From the NCBI RefSeq assembly GCF_003576475.1, contig NZ_QWGR01000011.1:62001-126000 (forward strand): a stretch of 64,000 bases of DNA, given 5' to 3'. The notes under the pieces are model-generated. The model had not been told where the DNA came from. It worked only from the letters and a program-made list of their open reading frames with translations, and ran no database searches. This DNA comes from Maribellus luteus (GTDB taxonomy: Bacteria; Bacteroidota; Bacteroidia; Bacteroidales; Prolixibacteraceae). This document shows, piece by piece, positions 1-10,400 of the stretch (within the stretch, counting starts at the first letter, position 1; each line of letters begins with the position of its first letter). The position numbers and the translations under genes are program-made.

Positions 1-532
1 AGCCTGGAAAAGCAACCGCGCCTATTTTTTTGGGGCTGATACCTGTAATGCCAAGCAGCATCAGCAACATGGTATACAACGATTCGCTGGCCGTTCCGCC
101 GGGTTCGAAGTTCGAATATTCGATGAAGGCAGGTGTGTGCACGTTTTCGTTCATCCACTGAATGGCCGGTGTGAAATAGTATGGATTAGTGATTTGTACC
201 ACCGATCCCGATTCGTTGGCGAGCTTGTTCAGTTCGGTACATTCGTCGATCGTAAGTGCCGGATGTTCGGTGCAGAAAATATGCTTCGACTTTTTGATCA
301 TTTCCTGCATGAGCCTGAAGGCGTGCGGAGTGGAGTTGTCCATCAGAATTACATCGGCACGTTCAACCAGTTCCACCCGGTTAAATTCGGGTACCGAGTA
401 ATGAAAGCTATTTAGCTGGGTATGACTCCCAACGGAGGCTTTCCCTATGATGTTTACTGAAGAATTTTCCTTTAATTTTAATGCATGAGGTTCCAGAATA
501 GCTGTCTTCCCAATTAGCCCGACATTCATCAT
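1..532 (-). CDS. Gfo/Idh/MocA-type oxidoreductase, N-terminal part (cut by window edge)
   Basis: The reverse strand is open from an ATG at 532 to the window edge, giving about 177 residues. It begins MMNVGLIGK, a short Rossmann-type start, and continues through a DVILMDNSTP stretch, then EHPALTIDECTELNKLANE, which matches the place where Gfo/Idh/MocA oxidoreductases carry their cofactor-site histidine or lysine followed by a helix. The dinucleotide-binding glycines are reduced, so NAD(P) binding is uncertain. The gene diverges from pcm. Its substrate cannot be told, and the C-terminal catalytic half lies outside the window. The family call is tentative. Confidence 0.55.
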   Translation of the reverse strand, partial: MMNVGLIGKTAILEPHALKLKENSSVNIIGKASVGSHTQLNSFHYSVPEFNRVELVERADVILMDNSTPHAFRLMQEMIKKSKHIFCTEHPALTIDECTELNKLANESGSVVQITNPYYFTPAIQWMNENVHTPAFIEYSNFEPGGTASESLYTMLLMLLGITGISPKKIGAVAFPG

Positions 533-667
533 TTTTCCAGATATTTATACGGTTTCAGCAAAGGTAAACGTCAGTTTCATATAAATTTGATATGTCAGCG
601 CTAATTTATTAACGTTAAATGTTAATATTGAACAAGGGTGCGCCTCGTTTAAAAGGGGCAATTCGTT

Positions 668-675
668 TAATTTTG
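668..675 (+). promoter_or_regulatory. Predicted -7 box upstream of pcm
   Basis: TAATTTTG matches the Bacteroidota -7 consensus TAnnTTTG exactly and ends 16 nt before the pcm ATG. No clear TTTG -33 box is seen at the usual spacing, so the assignment rests on the -7 box and its position. Confidence 0.45.
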
Positions 676-691
676 TGATTTAACTTCAGGA

Positions 692-1345
692 ATGGATCAA
701 AATGATAATCCTCGTCACCAGGGCCTCCGCAAAAAGCTGGTTGACGGATTGAAAATAAAAGGAATACGAAACGAGAATGTTTTGGCGGCCATCGGAGAGG
801 TGCCGCGCCACCTGTTTATGGACAGCGGGTTTGTAAACTTTGCCTACAAGGATCAGGCTTTTCCTATTGGTGCCGGGCAAACCATTTCGCAGCCCTACAC
901 GGTGGCTTTTCAAACGCAGCTTCTGGAGGTTGAGAAAAACCAGAAGGTTTTGGAAGTAGGCACTGGTTCGGGCTACCAGGCAGCAGTTTTGTGTGCCATG
1001 GGAGCTAAAGTGTTTACCATCGAACGGCAAAAAGAGCTGTACAACAAGGTGCATAAGTTTCTGCCTGCAATCGGGTATTCGCCGGCCTGCTTTTTTGGAG
1101 ATGGCTACAAAGGCTTGCCTACCTTGGCTCCTTTCGACCGGATTATTGTTACTGCCGGTGCTCCCACTGTTCCGCTTCCCCTGAAATACCAGTTGAAAGT
1201 GGGCGGGAAAATGGTGATCCCGGTGGGTGACAACAATAAACAGGAAATGTACGTTGTTAACCGTGTAGGCGAAAACGACTACAGGATTGAAAAACATGGC
1301 CGCTTTTTATTTGTGCCCATGTTGAAAGGAATCGTTAATTTCTGA
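692..1345 (+). CDS. pcm: Protein-L-isoaspartate O-methyltransferase
   Basis: The 217-residue product would methylate isoaspartyl residues of aged proteins using S-adenosylmethionine, starting their repair in the cytoplasm. The family signature GAGQTISQPYTVA lies near residues 61-74 and the SAM-binding VLEVGTGSGYQAA near 87-99. The length is normal for bacterial Pcm. The next gene starts one base after the stop, so the two are probably co-transcribed. A -7 box lies just upstream. No irregularities were seen. Confidence 0.93.
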   Translation: MDQNDNPRHQGLRKKLVDGLKIKGIRNENVLAAIGEVPRHLFMDSGFVNFAYKDQAFPIGAGQTISQPYTVAFQTQLLEVEKNQKVLEVGTGSGYQAAVLCAMGAKVFTIERQKELYNKVHKFLPAIGYSPACFFGDGYKGLPTLAPFDRIIVTAGAPTVPLPLKYQLKVGGKMVIPVGDNNKQEMYVVNRVGENDYRIEKHGRFLFVPMLKGIVNF

Positions 1346-1346
1346 T

Positions 1347-1985
1347 ATGATAACAATACAAAAATTTGTAGTGAATCCTTTGGGTGAGAATTCCTACATT
1401 CTGTCGGACGAAACAGGCGAATGTGTGTTTGTTGATCCTGGGTTTTATTACACCGAAGAGAAAGAAGAAGTAAAGGAATACATTGCTGCAAACAAGCTAA
1501 AACCAGTCATGATTGCCAATACGCATTGTCATTTCGATCATATTCTGGGGGTGGAATTTGTGCGCGAACAATACGGAATTCCGTTTTATGCCCATGCCGA
1601 AGATGCTTTCCTGGTGGAACGGTCGGTTAGCCAGGCACAGATGTTTGGTTTCGATATGCAGGAGGTAAAGCCAATGGACGGCTGGTTGCACGAAGGAGAA
1701 ACACTCAAATTCGGAAACACCAAAATGAAAATTCTTCATGTTCCCGGGCACTCGCCGGGACACGTAGTTTTTTACTCCGAGGAAGAGAATATTCTGGTTG
1801 TTGGCGACGTGCTTTTTTACGGAAGCATTGGCCGGACTGATCTTCCGGGAGGAAATTACGATACCTTGATTTCGGGTATCAAAACAAAATTGTTAACGCT
1901 TCCTGAAGATGTTAAGGTGTATTCAGGACACGGACCCGAAACATCGGTTGGCGTTGAAAAATGGTCGAATCCGTTTTTAACGTAG
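1347..1985 (+). CDS. Metallo-beta-lactamase-fold hydrolase (glyoxalase II-like)
   Basis: This 212-residue cytoplasmic protein has the metallo-beta-lactamase metal motif THCHFDH at residues 59-65, the later ligand in VPGHSPGHVVFY, the bridging aspartate in VVGDVLFYGSIGRTDLPGG, and a final YSGHGPETSVG. This order and the short C-terminus fit the small glyoxalase II-like/YcbL group that hydrolyses thioesters; the true substrate is not known. It starts one base after pcm, indicating an operon. No signal peptide is present. Confidence 0.85.
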   Translation: MITIQKFVVNPLGENSYILSDETGECVFVDPGFYYTEEKEEVKEYIAANKLKPVMIANTHCHFDHILGVEFVREQYGIPFYAHAEDAFLVERSVSQAQMFGFDMQEVKPMDGWLHEGETLKFGNTKMKILHVPGHSPGHVVFYSEEENILVVGDVLFYGSIGRTDLPGGNYDTLISGIKTKLLTLPEDVKVYSGHGPETSVGVEKWSNPFLT

Positions 1986-2047
1986 ACAAAAAGTTCATTG
2001 AAAGGAGTTGTTGGTTTAAAATCATTTTTTGAATGCCCGGCTCCGAC

Positions 2048-2055
2048 TAATTTTG
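2048..2055 (+). promoter_or_regulatory. Predicted -7 box upstream of gcvP
   Basis: TAATTTTG fits TAnnTTTG. A TTTG at 2028-2031 lies 16 nt upstream, slightly closer than the usual 19-21. The gcvP ATG follows 36 nt after the box. Confidence 0.45.
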
Positions 2056-2091
2056 TAGAAAATTCAATCAAATAAATTAATTCATTCACAA

Positions 2092-4965
2092 ATGTCTCAG
2101 GATAGATTCGTAACCCGCCACATTGGACCGCGGAACCACGAAATAGCAGAAATGCTGGAAGCAATTGGCGTATCCTCTATGGAGGAATTGTTGGAACAAA
2201 CCGTACCTTCCAATATCAGGTTAAAGCAACCCCTTAAATTGAACGAGGGTTTGTCGGAGCGGAAATATTTCAGAAGGATTCTGGAACTGGCATCCAAAAA
2301 CAAGGTGTTCAATACGTACATCGGCATGGGCTATTACGATACCATTACTCCGGCAGTAATTTTACGTAATGTGTTGGAAAGCCCGGCGTGGTACACTTCT
2401 TACACTCCCTACCAGGCGGAAATTTCACAGGGACGATTGGAGGCTTTGCTCAATTTTCAAACCATGGTAAGCAGCCTTACCGGAATGAAAATTGCCAATG
2501 CTTCGCTGCTCGATGAGTCGACTGCCGCTGCCGAGGCCATGGTTATGATGGCCAATCTTCGTTCGCGCCAAATGGTGAAAGCGAATGTAAATACGGTTTT
2601 GGTGGATGAAAAAATGTGGCCGCAAACCCACGATGTACTCAGAACAAGAGCACTTCCGCTGGGATTTGAACTGAAAATTCAGCCCAAAGACAGTTTTGAA
2701 TTTGATGAGACTGTTTTTGGTGTTATCGTTCAGTATCCGGATTCTAACGGCGAAATCACCGATTATGCAGAATTGGTTGAGAAAGCACACGAAAAAGAGA
2801 TAAAAGTGGCCGTGGCAGCCGATTTGCTTTCGCTGGCTATTTTAACACCTCCCGGTGAGTGGGGTGCTGACATTGTGTTTGGAAGCACGCAGCGCTTTGG
2901 CGTTCCGATGGGATATGGTGGTCCGCATGCAGCCTTTTTTGCTGCACGCGAAGAATACAAAAGACACCTGCCCGGCCGCATCATCGGTATTACAAAAGAT
3001 ATTCACGGGAAACGCGCGCTGCGCATGGCGCTTCAAACCCGCGAACAGCATATTAAACGCGAAAAAGCAACATCGAACATTTGTACTGCCCAGGCCCTTT
3101 TGGCCATTATGGCAGGTTTCTTTGGCGTTTATCACGGTCCGGAAGGAGTTGTGGCGATCGCTCAGCGCATTCATAATATTGCTGCTTTCCTGTCGCTCGA
3201 AATTGAAAAACTGGGATACAAACAGCTCAATACAAACTTCTTTGATACCATCCGGATTGAACTTCCGAAGCATGTAAAACGCGAAGACATTGAATGGTTG
3301 TCGCTGGATTTGGAAATGAACTTCCGCTATTTCGAAAACGGAAATGTGGGAATCAGTATCGACGAAACAACCAACCCGCAGGACATTGCGTGGATTATTG
3401 AGGTGTTTGCCAAAGCGGCGAATAAAAAATTCCAGGTGGCAATGGAATATCCCAAGGGATTTGCAGTAGATGCAAAATTTGCCCGTACCAGCGAATTTAT
3501 GACCGAAGAGGTTTTCAATAAATACCGTTCGGAGACTGAAATGCTCCGCTATATTAACCGATTGGCACACAAAGACATTTCGCTGACCCAGTCGATGATT
3601 TCGCTGGGGTCGTGTACCATGAAACTGAACGCTGCCACAGAAATGCTGCCATTGAGTTGGATCGAATTTAACGGTCTTCATCCTTTTATTCCTAAAAACC
3701 AGGCACGTGGTTACCAGGAAATGATGGAAGAGCTTCGCCGCGATTTGGCAGAAATTACGGGTATGGCTGATGTAAGCCTGATGCCCAATTCTGGAGCTGC
3801 GGGTGAATATGCCGGATTAATGGTGATCCAGGAATACCACAGAAGTCGCGGTGACGATCAGCGCGATGTGGTACTCATTCCTGCTTCAGCCCACGGAACC
3901 AACCCTGCCAGTGCTGTAATGGCCGGTATGAAAGTGGTGGTGGTTGCCTGCGATGAGCGCGGAAACGTGGATATGGCCGATTTGCGCGCCAAAGCTGAAC
4001 TGCACCGCGACAGGTTGTCTTCTTTTATGGTAACTTATCCTTCTACTCACGGTGTGTTCGAAGCTTCCATTATCGAAATGTGTGAGGTGATTCATGATAA
4101 CGGCGGTCAGGTATACATGGACGGTGCGAATATGAACGCACAGGTAGGTTTGACCAATCCCAGAATGATTGGCGCAGACGTTTGTCACCTGAACCTGCAC
4201 AAAACATTTGCGATTCCGCACGGTGGTGGCGGCCCGGGTGTTGGCCCGATTGGCGTTGCCAGTCACCTGGTTGACTTCCTGCCTTCGCATCCGGTGATTA
4301 ATAACGGACATATTGGTATTACGGCTGTTTCGGGTGCTCCATGGGGAAGTGCTTCGGTACTGCCAATTACTTACGGTTACATCAAGATGATGGGCGCCGA
4401 GGGACTAACCGAAGCTACAAAAGTGGCCATTCTGAATGCCAATTACATTGCCGGAGCATTAAAAGACAATTACGGTGTTTTGTACACAGGCGAAAACGGC
4501 CGTGTAGCTCACGAGCTGATTCTGGAATGCCGTCACCTGAAAGCTTCATCCGGAATTACAGAGGAAGACATTGCCAAACGGCTAATGGATTACGGATTCC
4601 ATGCTCCAACGCTTTCATTCCCGGTTCATGGAACACTGATGATCGAACCAACAGAGAGCGAGTCGAAAGCGGAGTTGGATCGCTTTATCAGCGCCCTGAG
4701 TTCGATTTTTGAAGAAGTGAAAGAAGTGGAGACAGGAGTGGTAGATAAAGAAGATAACGTGCTGAAAAATGCACCACATACTGCTGAAAGTATTTGTGCC
4801 AACGAATGGACACATGCCTATCAGCGAGAGAAAGCCGCTTACCCGCTGGAGTGGGTGCGCGAAAACAAATACTGGGTTCCGGTAGGCCGGGTAGACAATG
4901 CCTGGGGCGACCGAAACCTGATTTGTACCTGTGGTTCGCCTGAAGAATACGAAGCATTCAAATAA
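2092..4965 (+). CDS. gcvP: Glycine dehydrogenase (decarboxylating), P protein of the glycine cleavage system
   Basis: The 957-residue single-chain P protein decarboxylates glycine with pyridoxal phosphate and passes the aminomethyl group to the lipoyl H protein. The full length matches the one-chain (alpha plus beta fused) form. The PLP lysine is K704 in NLHKTFAIPHGGGGPG. Other hallmarks are the N-terminal FVTRHIGPRNHEIAEML and DESTAAAEAM. The H, T and L components are not adjacent; an lpdA (possible L protein) lies at 59.6 kb. A terminator follows the stop, so it is likely monocistronic. Confidence 0.97.
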   Translation: MSQDRFVTRHIGPRNHEIAEMLEAIGVSSMEELLEQTVPSNIRLKQPLKLNEGLSERKYFRRILELASKNKVFNTYIGMGYYDTITPAVILRNVLESPAWYTSYTPYQAEISQGRLEALLNFQTMVSSLTGMKIANASLLDESTAAAEAMVMMANLRSRQMVKANVNTVLVDEKMWPQTHDVLRTRALPLGFELKIQPKDSFEFDETVFGVIVQYPDSNGEITDYAELVEKAHEKEIKVAVAADLLSLAILTPPGEWGADIVFGSTQRFGVPMGYGGPHAAFFAAREEYKRHLPGRIIGITKDIHGKRALRMALQTREQHIKREKATSNICTAQALLAIMAGFFGVYHGPEGVVAIAQRIHNIAAFLSLEIEKLGYKQLNTNFFDTIRIELPKHVKREDIEWLSLDLEMNFRYFENGNVGISIDETTNPQDIAWIIEVFAKAANKKFQVAMEYPKGFAVDAKFARTSEFMTEEVFNKYRSETEMLRYINRLAHKDISLTQSMISLGSCTMKLNAATEMLPLSWIEFNGLHPFIPKNQARGYQEMMEELRRDLAEITGMADVSLMPNSGAAGEYAGLMVIQEYHRSRGDDQRDVVLIPASAHGTNPASAVMAGMKVVVVACDERGNVDMADLRAKAELHRDRLSSFMVTYPSTHGVFEASIIEMCEVIHDNGGQVYMDGANMNAQVGLTNPRMIGADVCHLNLHKTFAIPHGGGGPGVGPIGVASHLVDFLPSHPVINNGHIGITAVSGAPWGSASVLPITYGYIKMMGAEGLTEATKVAILNANYIAGALKDNYGVLYTGENGRVAHELILECRHLKASSGITEEDIAKRLMDYGFHAPTLSFPVHGTLMIEPTESESKAELDRFISALSSIFEEVKEVETGVVDKEDNVLKNAPHTAESICANEWTHAYQREKAAYPLEWVRENKYWVPVGRVDNAWGDRNLICTCGSPEEYEAFK

Positions 4966-4972
4966 AAAGCAG

Positions 4973-5001
4973 AGCCATCCGTATTTTCGGATGGCTTTTT
5001 T
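4973..5001 (+). terminator. Intrinsic terminator after gcvP
   Basis: A 9-bp perfect stem, AGCCATCCG with CGGATGGCT (4973-4981 with 4988-4996), and a 6-nt loop are followed by a T run. The downstream edge touches the ispE -7 box. Confidence 0.9.
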
Positions 5002-5008
5002 ATTTTTG
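5001..5008 (+). promoter_or_regulatory. Predicted -7 box only 4 nt from the ispE ATG
   Basis: TATTTTTG fits TAnnTTTG exactly, and only TGCC separates it from the ispE ATG. If used, transcription would start at or next to the start codon, giving a nearly leaderless mRNA. It overlaps the terminator T run, so chance resemblance is possible. Confidence 0.4.
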
Positions 5009-5012
5009 TGCC

Positions 5013-5816
5013 ATGATATCGTTTCCGAATGCCAAAATAAACATAGGACTGAACGTTGTTTCCAAACGTGCAGATGGTTACCATAACCTGGAAACGGTAT
5101 TTTACCCGGTAAAGCTGGCCGATGCTCTCGAACTGGTTGAATCAGAAAAACCGGAATTTTCAGCGTCAGGAATACAAATTGACGGAGCACCTGAGAGTAA
5201 TCTTGTTTTCAAAGCTTACCATTTGTTACAATCCAAATTCAATTTGCCGCCGGTTCATCTTCACTTGCATAAGGTTATACCTTTTGGTGCGGGCCTGGGA
5301 GGCGGTTCTGCCGATGCTGCTTTTACCCTGAAAGTGCTGAATGAATACTTTTCATTGGAATTGAATGACGATCAATTGGAAAAGTATGCGACAACACTGG
5401 GAGCCGATTGCCCCTTTTTTATCCGGAACAAACCTACCTTTGCGCATGGTATCGGGGATCAATTCGAGGCAATCGAGCTGGATCTTTCTGGCTATGAAAT
5501 AATTCTCTTAAAACCGGAATTTTCGGTTGGCACTGCCGATGCTTACCGGAACATCATTCCTCAAAAATCAGATTTTGATCTTCGAAAACTGGCTGATTTG
5601 CCCATTGAAGAATGGAAAGACCGGGTGAAAAATGATTTTGAAAAATCTGTTTTTCCGCAGTTTCCGCAAATCGCATCCCTCAAAAATCTGTTGTACGAAA
5701 ACGGTGCAGAGTATGCTTCCATGTCGGGAAGTGGTTCGGCCGTTTACGGCATTTTTCGCCATTCACCGGTAGATTTGGCTAAATTCACCCCTCCAGGTAT
5801 TTTTATTTACCGATAG
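5013..5816 (+). CDS. ispE: 4-diphosphocytidyl-2-C-methyl-D-erythritol kinase
   Basis: This GHMP-family kinase of 267 residues phosphorylates CDP-methylerythritol in the non-mevalonate isoprenoid pathway. The N-terminal FPNAKINIGLNVVSKRADGYH and the ATP loop PFGAGLGGGSADAA near residues 90-103 are diagnostic. The C-terminal SMSGSGSAVYGIF is the third GHMP motif. Family alignments begin at this ATG. The gene sits 12 nt after the gcvP terminator, so it needs its own promoter, and a -7 box lies 4 nt before the ATG. Confidence 0.95.
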   Translation: MISFPNAKINIGLNVVSKRADGYHNLETVFYPVKLADALELVESEKPEFSASGIQIDGAPESNLVFKAYHLLQSKFNLPPVHLHLHKVIPFGAGLGGGSADAAFTLKVLNEYFSLELNDDQLEKYATTLGADCPFFIRNKPTFAHGIGDQFEAIELDLSGYEIILLKPEFSVGTADAYRNIIPQKSDFDLRKLADLPIEEWKDRVKNDFEKSVFPQFPQIASLKNLLYENGAEYASMSGSGSAVYGIFRHSPVDLAKFTPPGIFIYR

Positions 5817-5993
5817 TTTTGGCTTTTCGCCGACCTTAGGATTTCATTAACATTTTTTTTATTCTTTTTAACAACGAAGGGTGTAACCTTTGTATCCGTA
5901 AATAGTCTATTAAACTGAAGACAGAAACAGAAAAAAGACCTTAAAGAAGGCAAACAGAAAACAACAGAAAGAAAACAATTAACAAGAAGAAAG

Positions 5994-6329
5994 ATGAAAA
6001 CTAGAATGAATCACTTAGCTGCAATAGCCATTTTCGCGATCATAATTTTTACCGGAAATGTGAATGCACACGAAAACAAAGCAAAAGCCTCGGGCCATGA
6101 AGCATTGACTGAAACTTCGCTGCAGATTGAAAACTGGATGACTGACGAGCACGTTTGGAACGTACAGGCAGCACCCGGTACTGCTCGCGAAGCTGAAGCA
6201 GAATTGAAAGTGGAAAGCTGGATGACGGATCAAAAAGCATGGGAGCTTGCCTACCTGGCAGCCACCGAAACCGAAGGTGAGTTAGCACTAGAAGACTGGA
6301 TGATGAACAACACATATTGGAAGATATAA
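5994..6329 (+). CDS. Small exported protein with three W-M-T-D repeats
   Basis: The 111-residue product has a signal peptide (hydrophobic residues 7-20, probable cleavage after NVNA at residue 25). The mature part is built from three copies of a 15-residue unit, at 43-57, 71-85 and 97-111: L-x-(I/V/L)-E-x-W-M-(T/M)-(D/N)-x-x-x-W-x-x. The linkers are 13 and 11 residues, and the last repeat ends exactly at the C-terminus. The protein is acidic and has no cysteines. A terminator follows, so it is a single-gene unit. No function is assigned; the paired tryptophans and acidic positions suggest an amphipathic or binding repeat. Confidence 0.8.
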   Translation: MKTRMNHLAAIAIFAIIIFTGNVNAHENKAKASGHEALTETSLQIENWMTDEHVWNVQAAPGTAREAEAELKVESWMTDQKAWELAYLAATETEGELALEDWMMNNTYWKI

Positions 6330-6363
6330 GTTAAAGAACGCGATTAGTTTTATTTGAATTTTA

Positions 6364-6392
6364 GGGGTTGTCAGTAATTGACAGCCCTTTTT
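6364..6392 (+). terminator. Intrinsic terminator after the small repeat protein
   Basis: The stem GGGTTGTCA/TGACAGCCC (one G-U pair) at 6365-6373 and 6379-6387 is followed by five T. Confidence 0.85.
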
Positions 6393-6428
6393 GTTTGGGG
6401 TCTTTTATAATAAGCACCTTTTAAAATA

Positions 6429-6436
6429 TATATTTG
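6429..6436 (+). promoter_or_regulatory. Predicted -7 box upstream of the PorP/SprF gene
   Basis: TATATTTG fits TAnnTTTG and ends 22 nt before the GTG start chosen for the PorP/SprF gene. No good -33 box was seen. Confidence 0.4.
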
Positions 6437-6458
6437 CGAACGAAAGAAAAACCGAACT

Positions 6459-7469
6459 GTGTCAAGGCTAAAACTCAATATCCTGTTTTACGTTTTATTT
6501 TTAACCTCATTTTCTTTGGCAGGACAGGATGTTTCTTTTTCCCAGTTTTATGCCAATCCGTTGTATCTAAATCCCGCATTTGCAGGAACCATGGGAGTGC
6601 CCCGAATAGCAGTGCAATATCGGAATCAGTGGCATGCATTTGATAATGCTTTTACCAGTTACACGGCCTGTGTTGATGTTCCTGTGCCCAGACTGAGAGG
6701 GGGCGTTGGAGTGTATTTTTTGAATGACCTGCAGGCTGACGGTGCACTGAACGCTTACCAGATAAATGCAGCTTATTCGGTTTTTGTTCCCCTTAGTGAA
6801 GATTTTGTGATGAATGTTGGTATTCAAGCTGGATTTAACCAGAATTCTTTGCGTGTGAGTGAATTGGTATTTGCTGATAACGTAGATATTGTTAGTGGGA
6901 ATCATGGCGTTTCAGGAGAATTGGCATACTTAACAGATCCGAATTATTCATTTTGGGATTTTGGAACGGGTGCCTTGGTCTACAGTGAACGCTATTTTGC
7001 CGGGGTTTCAATAAACCATTTGTCGGAGCCCTACCACAGCCACTCTTCCGGTGAACTGTCAGGATCCAGGCTAAACAGGAAATATACTGGGCACTTTGGT
7101 GCAAGGCTCCCCGTGTATTTGCATGGGCATCTTCGGAAAAAGTTTGATATCTCTCCGCAGGTGATTGTACAGAAACAGGGCGATTTTCAGCAATTCAATT
7201 ACGGATTGTTTGCTACCAAACGAGGGATTGCCGTTGGTACCTGGTTTCGCCAAAACTTCGGGTTGCGATACGACGCTGTTATTTTATTGGTCGGATTTGT
7301 TAGGAGTAGGTGGCAGTTTACTTATAGTTACGATTTTACGGTATCAGGATTGGCCGGAAACTCTGGTGGAACAAGCGAGGTCTCACTTGTGTTTCTGTTG
7401 CGTGAGAACAAAAGAAAAAGCCGGCTTCCGTTTTATGAGCAGTATTACGACGAATTCGGAGAAATGTGA
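6459..7469 (+). CDS. PorP/SprF family type IX secretion system membrane protein
   Basis: The 336-residue outer-membrane protein starts at a GTG and has a signal peptide over about residues 1-21 (hydrophobic core ILFYVLFLTSFSLAG). The diagnostic PorP/SprF N-terminus QDVSFSQFYANPLYLNPAFAG spans residues 23-43. The rest is a predicted beta-barrel with alternating aromatic strands. Members of this family are usually encoded beside large proteins with a type B C-terminal sorting domain and help place them on the cell surface; such a partner faces this gene at 7473-11111, only 3 nt away at the 3' ends. It is probably not the sole PorP of the cell. Confidence 0.9.
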   Translation: MSRLKLNILFYVLFLTSFSLAGQDVSFSQFYANPLYLNPAFAGTMGVPRIAVQYRNQWHAFDNAFTSYTACVDVPVPRLRGGVGVYFLNDLQADGALNAYQINAAYSVFVPLSEDFVMNVGIQAGFNQNSLRVSELVFADNVDIVSGNHGVSGELAYLTDPNYSFWDFGTGALVYSERYFAGVSINHLSEPYHSHSSGELSGSRLNRKYTGHFGARLPVYLHGHLRKKFDISPQVIVQKQGDFQQFNYGLFATKRGIAVGTWFRQNFGLRYDAVILLVGFVRSRWQFTYSYDFTVSGLAGNSGGTSEVSLVFLLRENKRKSRLPFYEQYYDEFGEM

Positions 7470-7472
7470 TAC

Positions 7473-10400
7473 TTAGCGTATCAGCAGTACCTGCCCTTTT
7501 GGCTCGTGATCAAAACCCTGGATGTCTTTATAATGAGCTATCCAGATGTAATTCCCCATTGGAGCTTTTCCTCCTTTTCTGCTGCTGCCATCCCAGGGCG
7601 CATTCGGAGAATGGGACTCAAAAACAAGTTGTCCCCAGCGATCAAATATTTTTAAATTGAAATTATTTTCGTCTGCTCCAAGACCAACCGGCATGAATGT
7701 CCGGTTTTCAGAAATTTCACTGTCGGGTCTGAATGCATTGGGGGTAAATACCGTAAATGGTAAAATTTTGATACTAAAATCGGTTGTGTCCTTGCATCCA
7801 AATTTTGATTCAATAATAAGTTGGGTAACGAATTCACCCAGGTTTGTAAAAGTATGTACCGGGTTTTCTTCAACCGAAGATGTTTCGTCGCCAAAATCCC
7901 AACTATAAAAATCTGCACTTTCTGAGTAATTTGAATAAGTAATAGTTGAATGCTCGAGTAAGGCTATCGGATAGTCTACTTCAAACGCTGCAACCGGTTT
8001 GGGATGTATCCAGATCCAGTCTTCTTTTTTCAGGGTATCACGGCATCCGGTTTCCTGTGATAAGGCCATTACTGAAACATCAAAACGGCCGGAGTCGGGG
8101 AAATAATACAAACGTGAATTCCCTGTGAGATAAGGCAAGGTGTCAGTCAGCCATGTATAATTAATGTAGTTGTCTTGTGATGTGGTTCTGATTTCAGTTG
8201 AAAAAGGTTGACATCCTTCTTCATCAAAAGTTGAAATATCAAATTTTGGTTTTCTTTTTAGAGTTAAATCGGTGGGCTGGCTAACACAACCAAATTCATT
8301 TACGTGTAAAATTGCTTTGCCAAAAGGTTCATCCAGAATCATGGTAATGGTGTCATTTCCCGGACCTGACTGATGCGCACCTTCAAAACTCCAAAAACAA
8401 AGAGAAGAGTCAATACTGTTCACATAAATAATTTGAGTAGAATCCGGATGACAGGTGGTTGTATCTGCAATTATTTCAGCAGTTGGAGTGGGGAAAACCT
8501 TGATCATACTGTCGATCTGGAAGCCGATTTGACACCCTGATAAACTGTTGGTGATTAACAAGCTTACATCATAAAATCCCGGATTCTGATACAGGTGTTC
8601 GACTGCTTGCATATTGCTGGTTGGAGATCCATCTCCAAAATCCCACTCAAAACTCAGCGCATCCTCCACTTTTAGTTCTCCTTTAAAAGAAACGGTTAGG
8701 GAATCACAACCGCGAGATCTGGGTGTTTCCAATACAAAATCGGGATTTGCTCCGAGTAAGGATGAGGTGGTGTCGCTCCAGCAGCCGTTTTCTTCCACGA
8801 AAAGCGTGAGGTACGGATTTGTATTGTACGCTCCAACTGAAACAATAAAATGATTCCAATCAAGCGAATCGATGAGTTTGGCACCACCATAATCCCAAAA
8901 GTACAACGCATTCTCGGATGCATTCCCGGTGTATTTTACTTCTCTAGAATATCCTTTGCATTTATCATTCGGATCGTCAACAAATATAAATTCAGAAGTT
9001 GGGGTGGGATAGAAGCCGATTTCGAAAGTGTCTTTTACCGAACATCCATCAACGGTTGTTAATTGGTAATAGATTTCGTATTGCCCCCAATCCGGAGCAT
9101 CGATACTTGCTTGCCTATGGCTTGTATTGGTAATTTTTACTCCCGGATCATTTGAACTCCAGGTAAAACTGTTGTTGTAGTTCCATACATAATCGGGTGT
9201 TCCCGAAATATCAACGCTTAGATCGCATTGTTTTGTGTTGCACAATAGATGTTCTCCCCTTAGGTCAATATCTGGCACAGGAAAGACGACCAACTTAAAA
9301 GTATCTTTGTCGGTACAATTGAATTTGTCCCAAACAGTTAATCGGTATTCACTTGTTTTATCGGCCATAATTGTTTGGGAAGTGGATAAAGTATCGTTGT
9401 TCTCATTTTTCCAGAGGTACTTCATAAATTCATTTGTAGCATTCAGTTCAATCGAGTACGGCGAGCATCCTTCATCAGAATCAATTTTCAAGTCAACATC
9501 CGGAGCGCTGACATAAACGAATATGGAGTCTTCCAGTTCGCATCCGTCGATCGTAGTTGTTTTAACCTGATATTTACCTCCTGTAGTCACTTCCATACGT
9601 TGCGTCTGATCTCCGGTATTCCAGGTGTAAGTGTCAAAATAAGGACCGGCATCGAGAATTCTTGAATCGCCATTACAAAGCAACAATGTATCGCCGTTAA
9701 AATCGATGCTTTTTCCCAGGTCAAGTACCAGATCGAGATTAAAGCCAACCCCGTAACCATACGATTCAACGCCACCATAGCCGTATACATAGGCCAGAAA
9801 TCCTCTGTTTTTATTGGTGTTGACAATTTGATGGGTGCCGGTTGAAATTTCCTTTTGGGCAAACGAGTAATCGCTGTCGGGAAAAGGTTGGAATTCTCCT
9901 GCAATGGAATTTCCGTCAAATCTGATGTTATTTACTTCTTCAGTAAGCGTAACAATGTTTACATAGTATCTTGCGATCTGATCCGAATTATAAGCAACAA
10001 AAGTGACATCGTTTTTTGTTTGTGTGGTCGAGCTTAGTATAATCATGAACGGGTCTCCATTGCCGTTTGTATAGTTGTTGTCAACGTCTCTTGATTGACT
10101 GAACTGTGCGACCATGATTGGCTGATCTCCATAAATCTTTTTGGGGTCGTTGTGATAGAACACAAGTTCTTTGAATTCCCCTTTATTCAGCGAGAACGGA
10201 TCAAGTCCTGAAATATAAACAGTTGTATTGTCGTAGGCTGCCATGATCCGGTAACGATCCTGTTCTCTTGATTTTAAAGGAACCGCATAATATTCCCGGC
10301 CCCATGTATGGATGGGTGGGATTTGTTCGTACAGATGGTCCCAGCAGCACTTTCCTGTCGGAACACGGGTGCTCAGTGAGCCGGAATAAAAAGCAATAGG

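Noticed and set aside
2842-3681. 279-codon minus-strand frame
   Set aside because: It lies wholly inside gcvP, whose full-length product is certain.
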